Shown here: piece by piece, positions 9,616 through 18,785 of the stretch | Layout of the letters: the number at the start of each line of letters is the position of its first letter | Numbering within the stretch: the first letter of the stretch is position 1 | Translations under genes and position numbers: made by a program | Notes under the pieces: model-generated | The model's input: the letters and a program-made list of their open reading frames with translations, nothing else | Told to the model about the DNA's origin: nothing | Databases searched by the model: none | From: Gemmatimonadota bacterium | GTDB taxonomy: Bacteria > ARS69 | Direction: 5' to 3' | Length of the DNA: 64,000 nt | Assembly: GCA_030747075.1 (NCBI GenBank) | Contig: JASLLL010000002.1 | Span: 101,821-165,820, forward strand

Positions 9616-9667
9616 TGACAGCCCCGCAGACGGATGGACAAGAACCTCGCCACCCGGGAGACACCGG

Positions 9668-11977
9668 ATGAAAAAGCTGCTGGTCGGATTCTCGCTGGAC
9701 CACCCGAAGTGGGTGATCGGGATCACGCTCGCGTTCACCCTGGCGCTGGGCCTTCAGATTCCGCGCATCCACATCGACACCGACCCGGAGAACATGCTCC
9801 CGGCGGACGAGTCCGTGCGCCTGTTCCACGACGAAGTGAAAGAGGTCTTCGGGCTGCACGACCTGATCGTTCTGGGGATCGTCCGCGAGGAAGGCGTCTT
9901 CCGGCCGGAAACGCTGGAGAGGGTGGCGCGGATTACGGAAGGGATTCTGGATCTTGAAGGAGTGATCGAGGACGACCTTCTCGCGCCCACGGAAGTGGAC
10001 GACATCTTCACGACCGCCGACGGGATTCTCCGCGTGGACACGCTGATGGACGAAGTCCCGGAGTCCCCGGAGGAAGCGCGGCGAATCCTCGCGCAGATCG
10101 GGAAGAACCCCGTGCTTCGCGGCAAGCTGGCCTCGGACGACGGGAAGACGATGGCCGTCTTCATTCCGCTGGAGTCGAAGGACCGTGCGCGGGAAGTGGC
10201 GGCGGGAATCCGGGAACTGATCGCGGCGGAGGGCGGCGACGAGGAATACCACCTCGCCGGAATCCCGCTGGCCGAGGACACCTTCGGAGCGGAGATGTTC
10301 ATTCAGATGGCTGTCTCCGCCCCTGCGGCGATGCTCCTGATCTTCCTGCTCATGCTCTACTTCTTCCGCAAGCCCATGATCATCGCGGCGCCCATGATCG
10401 TCGCGATGATGAGCGTCATCTGGACGATGGGACTGCTCATCGGGCTGGGCTTCACGGTCCACATCATGAGTTCGATGATCCCGATCTTCCTGATGCCGAT
10501 CGCGGTCCTGGACTCCATTCACATGATCACCGAGTTCCACGAACGCTATCCGTCTTCGCGGAGCATGCGCCAGACCATCTCGGACACCATGGACGAACTC
10601 TTCGTCCCGATGATCTTCACCTCGCTGACGACCGTGGTGGGCTTCGTCTCGCTGATCCTGACGCCGATCCCGCCCGTTCAGGTGTTCGGCGCGTTCGTCG
10701 CATTCGGGATTGCGGTCGCGTGGTTCCTGTCGATGACCTTCGCCGTGTCCTTCGCCGCGCTCATCCCGGAGAAGAGGCTGAAGAACTTCGGCGAGCTGCC
10801 GGAGAGCCGCGACTGGATGCGCCATGCCATGCACGCCGTGCGGCGGGTCTCCACTTCACGCGCAAAGCCGATCGTGGCCGTCGGGGCGCTTCTCTTCGTG
10901 GTGGCGCTTGTCGGGTTGACGCGGATCGAGGTCAACGACAACCCGGTGAAGTGGTTCAAGCCGGGACACTCGCTGCGCGTGGCGGACGCGGTACTGAACG
11001 AACACCTTGCGGGGACCTACATGGCGTACCTGTCGGTGGAGTCGGAGGAAGACGGCGGGTTCACCAACCCCGACGCCCTGCGCTTCGTCCAGAATCTGCA
11101 GGCGCACCTCGGGGAGCACCCGAATGTCGGGGGCACCACTTCCATTGCGGACATCGTGGAAAAGGTCCGGCTGGAGATGACGGGCGAGCGTGCCGCGGGC
11201 ATTCCGGACACCCGGGAGGAGATCGCGCAGTACCTCTTCCTCTACGAGATCTCCGGCGGCGACCCGGACGATCTCTTCAAGTTCATCACGCCTGAAAGCG
11301 ACCGCACCGTAGTGTGGGTACAGATGCGCCGGGGTGAGAACCGCGAGGTCGCCAGCGTGCTCGCCGCGGCAGACGAGTTCCTGTCGGCGAACCCTCACCC
11401 GGGGCTCACGACGCACTGGGCCGGACTTCCCTACATCAATGTCATCTGGCAACAGAAGATGGTGGCGGGCATGGGAAAGGCGCTCGCGGGGAGCTTCGCG
11501 ATCGTCCTGGTCATGATGTCACTGCTCTTCCGGTCGATCCGGATCGGCATCCTGTCGATGATCCCGCTGACTGCCACGATCGCCGCCGTATATGGCTTCA
11601 TCGGATTCGCGGGCAAGCCGTACGACATGCCGATCGCGGTCCTGTCTTCGCTGACGCTGGGCCTGTCGATCGACTTCGCCATCCACTTCCTGCAGCGGGC
11701 ACGGGAGATCCTGCGTGAGACCGGCGACCTTGCCGAGACCATGCGGCAACTCTTCGAAGCCCCGTCCCACGCGATTGCCCGGAACATCCTGGTGATCGCG
11801 CTGGGGTTCGTCCCGATGTTCTTTTCGAACCTCGTGCCCTACATCACCGTGAGCGCGTTCTTCTTCGCGATCATGGTGGTGAGCGGCGCCACGACCATGT
11901 TCTCACTCCCGGCCATCATCTCGCTGACCGGCGGACGCGTGCTGGGTGTGGGACAACGCAAAGGGAGATCCGTATGA
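9668..11977 (+). CDS. MMPL/RND-family transporter
   Basis: This inner-membrane exporter has 769 residues and the MMPL layout: one N-terminal helix (residues ~12-30), a periplasmic loop starting IHIDTDPENMLPAD, five to six helices, a second loop, and a second helix bundle near the C-terminus. The duplicated sterol-sensing-like halves are visible. The ATG at 9668 was chosen because it starts a typical MKKLLVGFSLDHPKW leader and follows GGGAG; the frame is open upstream but not conserved-looking. The next gene overlaps by four bases. Relatives act with LolA-like and outer-membrane partners in moving lipids or lipophilic compounds; the cargo here is unknown. Confidence 0.9.
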   Translation: MKKLLVGFSLDHPKWVIGITLAFTLALGLQIPRIHIDTDPENMLPADESVRLFHDEVKEVFGLHDLIVLGIVREEGVFRPETLERVARITEGILDLEGVIEDDLLAPTEVDDIFTTADGILRVDTLMDEVPESPEEARRILAQIGKNPVLRGKLASDDGKTMAVFIPLESKDRAREVAAGIRELIAAEGGDEEYHLAGIPLAEDTFGAEMFIQMAVSAPAAMLLIFLLMLYFFRKPMIIAAPMIVAMMSVIWTMGLLIGLGFTVHIMSSMIPIFLMPIAVLDSIHMITEFHERYPSSRSMRQTISDTMDELFVPMIFTSLTTVVGFVSLILTPIPPVQVFGAFVAFGIAVAWFLSMTFAVSFAALIPEKRLKNFGELPESRDWMRHAMHAVRRVSTSRAKPIVAVGALLFVVALVGLTRIEVNDNPVKWFKPGHSLRVADAVLNEHLAGTYMAYLSVESEEDGGFTNPDALRFVQNLQAHLGEHPNVGGTTSIADIVEKVRLEMTGERAAGIPDTREEIAQYLFLYEISGGDPDDLFKFITPESDRTVVWVQMRRGENREVASVLAAADEFLSANPHPGLTTHWAGLPYINVIWQQKMVAGMGKALAGSFAIVLVMMSLLFRSIRIGILSMIPLTATIAAVYGFIGFAGKPYDMPIAVLSSLTLGLSIDFAIHFLQRAREILRETGDLAETMRQLFEAPSHAIARNILVIALGFVPMFFSNLVPYITVSAFFFAIMVVSGATTMFSLPAIISLTGGRVLGVGQRKGRSV

Positions 11978-12777
11978 AGGGCATCGCTCTGGCGGGGGCC
12001 GTCCTGGCGGCGACCGCCTTCCCCGGGGGCACCGGGGCGGCGGACACGCCGCAAGCCGAGGACATCATGAAGAGCGCGCACATGAACCTCTACTATCCGG
12101 GAGACGACGGGCGGGCGTTCGTGCGCATGACCATGACGGACAAGCGCGGAAAGACACGCGAGCGCGAGTTCGTCATGGTACGCCGCGATCTGGAGGACGG
12201 CGGAGCGCAGAAGTACTTCGTGTACTTCCTCAAACCGGCCGATGTGCGGCGGACCGCGTTCATGGTCTGGAAGGATCCGCAGAAGGACGACTCACGGTGG
12301 ATCTATGTCCCGGCCATCGACCTTGTGAAGAGAATCTCGGCGAAGGACAAGGGTTCGTCGTTTGTCGGCAGCGACTTCTCCTACGAGGATGTCTCCGGAC
12401 GACACTGGACTGATGACGACCACGCCATTACCGGTGAGGAGGAAATCGACGGGACCGCGTGCTGGATCGTCGAGAGCACGCCGCGGGGGAAGGACTCCTT
12501 TTCGAGAAAGGTGAGCTGGGTGTCGAAGGAGGACGCGATCGCGGTGCGGGAAGAGTACTACGATCGCAAGGACCGACGGGTGCGCGTGCTGACCGCCGGA
12601 GAGATCCGCGTCGTGGACGGGCACCGAACCGTCACAAAGCGGACGGCCCGGAACGAGAAGAAGAACCATACGACCACGGTGGAGTTCTTCGATATCGCGT
12701 ACGACCTCGGGGTCGACGAGAAGGTCTTTACGGAACGATACCTCAAGAACCCACCCGGAGATCTTGTCTCCCGGTAG
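11974..12777 (+). CDS. LolA-like outer membrane lipoprotein-sorting protein
   Basis: This 267-residue exported protein has a signal peptide (cleavage near residue 22, TGAADTPQ). It matches the 'outer membrane lipoprotein-sorting' family of LolA-fold periplasmic carriers: ADVRRTAFMVWKD, WIYVPAIDLVKRISAKDKGSSFVGSDFSYEDV and a C-terminal FDIAYDLGVDEKVFTERYL. These soluble half-barrels bind lipid or acyl chains. The start overlaps the transporter stop (ATGA), and the gene sits between the RND pump and an outer-membrane barrel, which suggests it shuttles cargo between them. Confidence 0.88.
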   Translation: MKGIALAGAVLAATAFPGGTGAADTPQAEDIMKSAHMNLYYPGDDGRAFVRMTMTDKRGKTREREFVMVRRDLEDGGAQKYFVYFLKPADVRRTAFMVWKDPQKDDSRWIYVPAIDLVKRISAKDKGSSFVGSDFSYEDVSGRHWTDDDHAITGEEEIDGTACWIVESTPRGKDSFSRKVSWVSKEDAIAVREEYYDRKDRRVRVLTAGEIRVVDGHRTVTKRTARNEKKNHTTTVEFFDIAYDLGVDEKVFTERYLKNPPGDLVSR

Positions 12778-12796
12778 CGTGGAAAGGAGCCTTTGG

Positions 12797-14026
12797 ATGA
12801 ATCGCTCAATCCTGGCCGCCCTGGGCGCGGCGCTTCTCCTGAGTCCGGGAGTGGCTGTCGCTCTGGAGGAGTTCCACGGGTTTGTGGAGACCGCGTGGGG
12901 CATCCGGACGACCGAAGTCCCCGCCGCCCCTTCGGACTATGTCCTGGACGAGACGCGGGGACAGCTTCGCCTGAACGCATTCGGGGAGCAGGGCGAAGCG
13001 TTCCTGCGGCTCGACTTTCTGCATGACCGGGTCCAAGGGGGCGCGGCGGAACTGGAGATGCGCGAAGGCTTCCTGCGCTTCACGACGCTCGGCGACCATC
13101 TGGATGTGAAGGCGGGCCGCCAGGCGCTGACATGGGGCACGGGAGACCTGATCTTCATCAACGATCTCTTCCCGAAGGACTGGGTGTCGTTCTTCGCGGG
13201 TCGCGAGGACCAGTACCTCAAGGCTCCGTCGGACGCCGTGCGGCTGGGGATCTTCGGGCTTCCGGTCGATCTGGATGTGGTGGTCGCGTCGGGGTTCACG
13301 CCCGACCGGATGCCGGACGGAACGAGGCTCGTCTTTGCCTCACCGGTAGCGGGCGGCGTGCCGACCCTGCCCAACGCCGCGCTCGGGAATGCGGAGATCG
13401 CGGCGCGGGCATCGCGGTATGTGGGCGACTTCACGGCCGCGCTCTACACCTACCACGGCTTCTTCCCGACGCCCGCGTGTGTGTCTCCGGGGGGCAGCGT
13501 CCCCACGCTGACCTACCCGGCGCTCTCGGCCCACGGCGCCAGCCTGCGCGGTCCGCTCGGGCCGGGGATCGCCTGGGCGGAGACGGGGCTGTACGATTCG
13601 CGGGACGACCGCGACGGGACAGATCCCTTCGTGCCGAACTCTTCCGCGCGGTGGCTGGCCGGGTACGAGGTGCCGCTTTCCACCGACTTCAACCTGACGC
13701 TGCAGTACTACGGGGAGCGGCAGCTCGACTACGACGCGTATCTCGCCCACCTGGACGGAGCGGTCCCCGACGACGAGGACTACACGCTTCTCACGGCACG
13801 CGCGGAGAAGTGGCTGCGGTATCAGACGGTGCGGCTGTCGCTCTTCGCGTTCCATTCGCCGACGGTGGAGGAGACGCACATTCGCGCGCTTGCCAGCGTC
13901 AAACTGAGCGACGAGATCGAAGCCGCGCTCGGCGCGGGCCTCTTCGCCGGGGACTACGCGAGGGGCCGGTTCAGCCGGTTCGACGACAACGACCATGTGT
14001 TCCTGAGATTCCGGTACGGGTTCTAG
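12797..14026 (+). CDS. Outer-membrane beta-barrel protein of the RND/LolA cassette
   Basis: The 409-residue protein has a signal peptide (cleavage near VAVALEE) and then alternating amphipathic strands, ending in an aromatic terminal strand (VFLRFRYGF) as expected for an outer-membrane barrel. The segment KAGRQALTWGTGDLIFINDLFP resembles DUF1302-type porin-like proteins that travel with RND pumps and LolA-like proteins. The ATG at 12797 follows AAAGGAG with good spacing. It is the last gene of the cassette and converges on the sigma-54 activator gene 18 bases away. Confidence 0.8.
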   Translation: MNRSILAALGAALLLSPGVAVALEEFHGFVETAWGIRTTEVPAAPSDYVLDETRGQLRLNAFGEQGEAFLRLDFLHDRVQGGAAELEMREGFLRFTTLGDHLDVKAGRQALTWGTGDLIFINDLFPKDWVSFFAGREDQYLKAPSDAVRLGIFGLPVDLDVVVASGFTPDRMPDGTRLVFASPVAGGVPTLPNAALGNAEIAARASRYVGDFTAALYTYHGFFPTPACVSPGGSVPTLTYPALSAHGASLRGPLGPGIAWAETGLYDSRDDRDGTDPFVPNSSARWLAGYEVPLSTDFNLTLQYYGERQLDYDAYLAHLDGAVPDDEDYTLLTARAEKWLRYQTVRLSLFAFHSPTVEETHIRALASVKLSDEIEAALGAGLFAGDYARGRFSRFDDNDHVFLRFRYGF

Positions 14027-14044
14027 GCACTGCGCGGCGGGGTG

Positions 14045-15097
14045 TTATGCAGCCCCGCTTCCCCCTTCTCCTGCCGGGTCCGAAGGCAACCCCAGCCTGC
14101 GGATCATCTTGATCAGCCCCTGCCGCGAAATCCCGAGACTCCGCGCGGTCTGCGCCTTGTTCCAACGGTTCCGCCGAAGGCTGCCCAGGAGGATCTCCCG
14201 CTGCGCGCCGTTCACCCTTTCGCGGAAGGACCCGCCTGCCGGCACGGGAGGAGGCCCGGCACGGCCCGCCAGAACCTCCGGCGAGAGCGACGCCGGGGTC
14301 GCCGGCCCCCGTCCGCGCGTCACGATGGCCACGCGCTGGACTTCGTTCGCGAGCTGCCGCAGATTCCCCGGCCAGTCACACGCGACCAGCGCCTCCAGGA
14401 CTTCCGGCCCCAGGACATCCTCCAGCGGCTCCCCCCCACGGACGGAGCACTCCACAAAGTGCCGGACGAACAGCGGAATGTCCCCCCGCCTTTCGCGAAG
14501 CGCGGGGACACGCACGGTGATCCCGTTCAGCCGGTAAAACAGATCCTCGCGGAACTTCCCCGCGCGCACCTCGGCCGCCAGATTCCGGTTGGTCGCGGCG
14601 ATCACCCGCACGCTCACCCGGCGCGGCGTGGATTCCCCCACGCGCTTGATCTCCCCTTCCTGAAGCGCACGCAGAAGACGAACCTGCACGCCCGGCGCGA
14701 TCTCCCCGATCTCGTCCAGGAAGAGGGTGCCGCCATCCGCCTCTTCGAAGAGGCCGCGCCGATTCCCGGCAGCCCCCGTGAACGCTCCGGCGACATGCCC
14801 GAAGAGGTCGCTCTCCAGCGTCCCCTCCGCGAGCGCGGCACAGTTGTGAGCCAGATAGCGACCGGGGCGTTCCCCCGTCTCATGAAGAAGCCGCGCCACC
14901 AGTTCCTTCCCGGAGCCGCTCTCGCCCGTCACCAGAACATTGGCGCTCGTCCCCGCGAGCGATTCCACAAGACCCAGCAGTTCCAGGGATGCGCGACTGC
15001 GGCCGACAACGGGCAGGACTCGCCGCGCGGCCTCGGAGAAGGGGGCGGGGCGGGCGGCGGGGATGGACAACGGCATGGCGGCACGAGCGAGGGACAT
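14045..15097 (-). CDS. Sigma-54-dependent transcriptional activator, short form
   Basis: The 350-residue AAA+ bacterial enhancer-binding protein has Walker A GESGSGKE, the sigma-54 contact loop GAFTGA, Walker [12 protein letters not shown] and an arginine-finger region, then a Fis-type helix-turn-helix ([19 protein letters not shown]). There is no receiver, GAF or PAS domain: the AAA+ part begins by residue ~28. Activity is therefore likely to be controlled by expression or a partner protein. It converges on the RND cassette and is a candidate regulator of the -24/-12-like site at 9600. Its GGAGG ribosome site lies just before the ATG. Confidence 0.92.
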   Translation of the reverse strand: MSLARAAMPLSIPAARPAPFSEAARRVLPVVGRSRASLELLGLVESLAGTSANVLVTGESGSGKELVARLLHETGERPGRYLAHNCAALAEGTLESDLFGHVAGAFTGAAGNRRGLFEEADGGTLFLDEIGEIAPGVQVRLLRALQEGEIKRVGESTPRRVSVRVIAATNRNLAAEVRAGKFREDLFYRLNGITVRVPALRERRGDIPLFVRHFVECSVRGGEPLEDVLGPEVLEALVACDWPGNLRQLANEVQRVAIVTRGRGPATPASLSPEVLAGRAGPPPVPAGGSFRERVNGAQREILLGSLRRNRWNKAQTARSLGISRQGLIKMIRRLGLPSDPAGEGGSGAA

Positions 15098-15250
15098 GAC
15101 AAGCCTCCGGGAGGGGGGGTGGAGCCGCCCTTCCTTGCAGGAGGCGTGCCGGTTCGCGCACGGGGCTGGAGGCGATTCAGCCGCGCTTCGCAGGGCGAAC
15201 AGGCTTCCGGGGACCTCGCTACCGGCCTCCCTGTTCCAGGCGGAACCGGA

Positions 15251-16300
15251 TCAGCGGCTCTCGGGGGCAGGCCGGGAAGGCCCGAAGCGCACTTCTCCAC
15301 CCCCGGCGACGATGCTCCCCACGGGAAGCCCCGCGCCGGTCTCTCCGCCCGCCACGGCCACGAGACCGAGTCCCAGGTTGAAGGCGCGGCGCATGTCGTC
15401 TTCCGGCACGCCGCCCGCCTCACGCAGCAGATCGAAGATGGCCGGTTCCTCCCAGGAACCCGGATTCAGCACGGCATCCACGCCCGCCGGGAGAATGCGC
15501 CGGAGGTTGCCGGGGATCCCGCCACCGGTAATGTGCGCGAAGCCTTTCACGCGCGCCGAATCATCCGCCATCAGCGCCCGCATCTCCTTCGTGTAGGAGA
15601 GGTGGGGGGCGAGAAGCGCATCGGCAACGGTCTCCCCGCCGAGACACGCGGGCGTGGCCTCCAGCGACAGCGACGCCGTGTCCTCCACGATCTTCCGGGC
15701 CAGGCTGTAGCCGTTGGTATGCAGCCCGGACGACGGGAAGCCGACCAGCCGGTCTCCCGGCAGGATCCCGGAGCCGTCCAGAAGCCGCGCACGATCCGCG
15801 ATCCCCACGATGAACGCCGCCGCATCGTATTCGCCATCCGCGTAGAACCCAGGCATCTCCGCCGTCTCTCCGCCGAGGAGCGCAATCCCCTCCTCGCGGC
15901 AGGCACCCGCCATGCCTTCGACCAGCGCGGCCATCACATCGTCCGAGAGTCTTCCGGTCGCCAGGTAGTCCAGGAAGAAGAGCGGGCGCGCACCAAGCAC
16001 CGCGATGTCATTCGCGCAGTGCCGAACAAGATCTCCCCCGACCCGCGCGTGCTCTCCGGTCGCGAACGCCAGCTTGAGCTTCGTCCCGACGCCGTCGGCG
16101 GACGACACCAGAACCGGTTCCGCCATGCCGGAAAGATCCGGCGCGAAGAGCCCGCCGAAGCCGCCGATCTCCCCCAGTACTCCGGGTGTCTTTGTGGACT
16201 GCACGGCCGATCGGATCCGATCGACGAACCGTTCCCCGGCCTCGACATCCACACCGGCGTCCTTGTACTGGATGGACCGGGGAGATTCCTCCACAAGCAC
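15251..16300 (-). CDS. purM: Phosphoribosylformylglycinamidine cyclo-ligase (AIR synthetase)
   Basis: It catalyses the fifth step of purine synthesis, closing the imidazole ring with ATP. The family landmarks are SIQYKDAGVDVEAGERFVDRI, GGFGGLF, VSSADGVGTKLKLAF and HITGGGIPGNLRRILP. The start is placed at GTG 16300, giving 349 residues, the usual length, with a CGGAGAGG ribosome site; a second GTG lies two codons later. Twenty-six bases separate it from the HD-GYP gene upstream, so the two are probably co-transcribed. The longer frame to 16567 overlaps that gene and is rejected. Confidence 0.94.
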   Translation of the reverse strand: MLVEESPRSIQYKDAGVDVEAGERFVDRIRSAVQSTKTPGVLGEIGGFGGLFAPDLSGMAEPVLVSSADGVGTKLKLAFATGEHARVGGDLVRHCANDIAVLGARPLFFLDYLATGRLSDDVMAALVEGMAGACREEGIALLGGETAEMPGFYADGEYDAAAFIVGIADRARLLDGSGILPGDRLVGFPSSGLHTNGYSLARKIVEDTASLSLEATPACLGGETVADALLAPHLSYTKEMRALMADDSARVKGFAHITGGGIPGNLRRILPAGVDAVLNPGSWEEPAIFDLLREAGGVPEDDMRRAFNLGLGLVAVAGGETGAGLPVGSIVAGGGEVRFGPSRPAPESR

Positions 16301-16326
16301 CCGCCTCTCCGTACTCGCGCTGCGCG

Positions 16327-17757
16327 TCAGTCCTCGGCCGGGACCTCTTCGGTGAGTGCGCTGAGTTTCGCAAGGTAGACTTCGCGCTCCGGACCGCTGG
16401 CCGTCTCGAGGCGCATCTCCACGAACTCCTTCAGAACGCGCGAATTGTAGCGATCCGAAGTGTACATCTCCAGTTCGTCCACATCGATCTCGTCGAAGAG
16501 ACCGCCGCTCTTGTGCAACTCGACGAGGGCGTCCGTGGCGTCGGAGAAGAACTGCGTCCCGCTGCATCGACGAAGTTCCTCGTAAGCCTTCTCATGCGGG
16601 AGGCCCGCGCGGTAGGGGCGGTCGGAGGTCATCGCGTCAAATGCGTCCACCACCATGATGATCCGACTTCCCATCGGGATATCGTCTCCGGTGAGCCCGC
16701 GCGGGTAGCCGCCGCCGTCGGGTTGCTCATGGTGGCAGTACACGATCTCCGCCGCGTTCTCCAGGAACTTGAGTCCCTTCAGAATATCGTACCCCACCTT
16801 CGGATGGGTTCGCATGAGGCGGGTTTCCTTTTCGTCCAGGCGGCCGGGCTTCAGCAGAATGTCGTGCTGGATGGCGATCTTCCCGATGTCGTGCAGGAGC
16901 GCGCCGTATTCGATCTCCTCAACTTCCCGCTCTCCCACCCCGAGAGAGCGCGCAATCCGCACGGCATACTTCGAGATCCGGTAGGAGTGCCCGCGAGTGA
17001 AAGGGTCGCTCGCGTCGATCGCCGAAGCCAGCGCCTGCACGGTCGCGATGTGCGCTTCCTTCGTGTCGATCCACAGCTTGAACGAGTACCTTGCCAGAAA
17101 CAGCGGGATCAGGAAGAGCGCCACGCCGACCGGCCCGATGCGCAGATGAACCAGTGCCAGGAGAATCCCGAACGGCAGGAAGAAGAACACATGGAGGATT
17201 TCCCACTGGAAGTTCATCTGCCAGACCCGGAAGGCGGAGATCTGGTCCTTCATGCCGATGGCGATGGCGATGAGTCCGGTGTTCACCAGGAAGTAGGTCA
17301 GGGGTGCCAGGACCAGCGGGAGCGCATGATGGGCATCGAGGACGAACGCCTGCCCGACCTCTCCTCCGGACTGCTGGTACACCCACCCCGCCAGCCCGAT
17401 GGACAGAATGATCTGCCCCAGATTGAAGACGACCTTGTAGAGCGGATTCCGCTTCACGAGAACATTCGTCATCAGATCGGAGACGATCCCGAACCAGCAC
17501 GCGAGAGCCGGCCCGAAGATGAGGATGGCCGCGAAGTCCAGCGCGGAGGTGACGGTGACGGTGGCGCCGCCGCGCGGAAGCGGAATGGGCGACATGGCCG
17601 CCACGGAGACCATGGCGGTCCACAGGAGAAGGCTGGTGACGGTGCCCGGCCCCCAGTCCAGCTCCATCAGCTGAATACTGGTTCGTGACAGAAGCGTGAG
17701 CCCCAGCCCGATCACCACCAGGATGTACAATCTTAGCGCTGGTTTCAGTTCCTTCAC
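16327..17757 (-). CDS. Membrane-anchored HD-GYP phosphodiesterase
   Basis: A predicted cyclic-di-nucleotide phosphodiesterase of 476 residues. The first ~225 residues form six or seven transmembrane helices of a MASE-like sensor. The cytoplasmic HD-GYP domain follows: FTRGHSYRISKYA, the metal motif LLHDIGKIAI, CHHEQPDGGGYPRGL and VDAFDAMTSDRPYR. All key residues appear intact, so it should be active, probably degrading c-di-GMP. It is the first gene of a unit with purM, an association that looks incidental. Confidence 0.9.
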   Translation of the reverse strand: MKELKPALRLYILVVIGLGLTLLSRTSIQLMELDWGPGTVTSLLLWTAMVSVAAMSPIPLPRGGATVTVTSALDFAAILIFGPALACWFGIVSDLMTNVLVKRNPLYKVVFNLGQIILSIGLAGWVYQQSGGEVGQAFVLDAHHALPLVLAPLTYFLVNTGLIAIAIGMKDQISAFRVWQMNFQWEILHVFFFLPFGILLALVHLRIGPVGVALFLIPLFLARYSFKLWIDTKEAHIATVQALASAIDASDPFTRGHSYRISKYAVRIARSLGVGEREVEEIEYGALLHDIGKIAIQHDILLKPGRLDEKETRLMRTHPKVGYDILKGLKFLENAAEIVYCHHEQPDGGGYPRGLTGDDIPMGSRIIMVVDAFDAMTSDRPYRAGLPHEKAYEELRRCSGTQFFSDATDALVELHKSGGLFDEIDVDELEMYTSDRYNSRVLKEFVEMRLETASGPEREVYLAKLSALTEEVPAED

Positions 17758-17977
17758 GCGAACCCGCTCCGGATCACCTCATCGAACCGGCCGACACCTC
17801 TCCAGTCCTCTTCAATCTACCAGTCGTTTCGACCGCCGGACGCCATCAGTACGCTGAGAATCAGCGCAGGCAAGAGGGCCATCATGGAGATAGTCTCCCT
17901 TCCACGAAAGTCTCACCCGAATCCGCTCGGACGGGTGGCATTCGCTACGCTCGGGAGCCGCTCTTCTCCTTCAATAC

Positions 17978-18664
17978 TCAGGCGAGAGGTGCCGGACCGA
18001 TTTCGTATTCCACGGCTTCCCGGGGAGGAAGCCTCTCCAGAAGCCGGTTCACCGCGTCAAGGACCGCGAAAATCACGGCCCGGGTGGGATCATAGCCGAT
18101 CTCACTGCATCCGAAGAGACTGTTTTCCGATCGCCCCTCCGCATGGTTCACACATACAACCAGGAGCTTGCGCCCCCCCAGTTCCTTCTCCTCCATTTCG
18201 CCCAGGGAGAATGGAGGCGCACCCTCCACCAGCCGGGAAATGGCGTCCAGCGTCGCCAGCGCCACGATTCTCCGGGTCTGGTAGCGGGTATTCGGCCCGG
18301 ACGCACGGCCCGTGGCCTGAATGGGATCCGCGTGGAGCAGGACCTCCGCCTCGTAGCCGCCATTGACCTGATGCAGGCTCAATCCGCCCACCGCAACGCG
18401 GCCCAGTGCCTCCACCGATGCGGAATCCTCTTCGCCGTACTGAGCGATGGAGATCTTCCGGTGATCGAGATGAACGCCTTCCTCGGCGGCCAGGATGGCC
18501 TCGACATCGCGCGCAATCTGTTTCGGGGACCGCCCGGGCAGAGCGGTCACATGGACGGCGGAGATGGCGCCGTCCGTGCCCAGCTGGATCTCACAAGAGG
18601 ATACATCGCGGAGCATGCAGATCAGGCGTTCCGCGGTCGCAAAGCTCTCGGCCGGTCTCTCCAT
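17978..18664 (-). CDS. Conserved protein of unknown function
   Basis: I do not recognise a named family. The 228-residue cytoplasmic-looking protein has two parts. Residues ~1-80 include CMLRDVSSCEIQLG and an HVTALPGRSPKQIARDVEA stretch followed by HLDHRKISIAQYG. The second part (VALATLDAISRLVEG and VIFAVLDAVNRLLERL) looks like two related alpha/beta repeats. It has no signal peptide or membrane segment. The ATG at 18664 is used; an in-frame ATG at 18739 would add 25 low-complexity residues. It stands alone, about 220 bases below the HD-GYP gene start and 121 bases past the kinase stop. Confidence 0.6.
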   Translation of the reverse strand: MERPAESFATAERLICMLRDVSSCEIQLGTDGAISAVHVTALPGRSPKQIARDVEAILAAEEGVHLDHRKISIAQYGEEDSASVEALGRVAVGGLSLHQVNGGYEAEVLLHADPIQATGRASGPNTRYQTRRIVALATLDAISRLVEGAPPFSLGEMEEKELGGRKLLVVCVNHAEGRSENSLFGCSEIGYDPTRAVIFAVLDAVNRLLERLPPREAVEYEIGPAPLA

Positions 18665-18785
18665 CCCAATGTCCCCCCCCACCCCCACCGGGGCCTGTCG
18701 CCCACCACCTGAACTACATAGCACAACCGCAGGCAGCATGGGAAGTTCTCCCTTCCGGGAGATTTCCTCCTTCCGCGCCCCCCGA

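Noticed and set aside
7748-9667. Apparent 640-codon N-terminal extension of the RND transporter
   Set aside because: It runs antisense to sbcC and sbcD and reads as low-complexity Arg/Pro sequence; the transporter begins naturally at 9668 after a ribosome site.
9359-10834. Long minus-strand frame opposite the RND gene
   Set aside because: Only its last ~46 codons look like protein (Fis-type HTH); the rest is a His/Asp/Arg-rich shadow of the transporter.
14042-16378. 778-codon plus-strand frame opposite the sigma-54 activator and purM
   Set aside because: No protein features; antisense to two clear genes.
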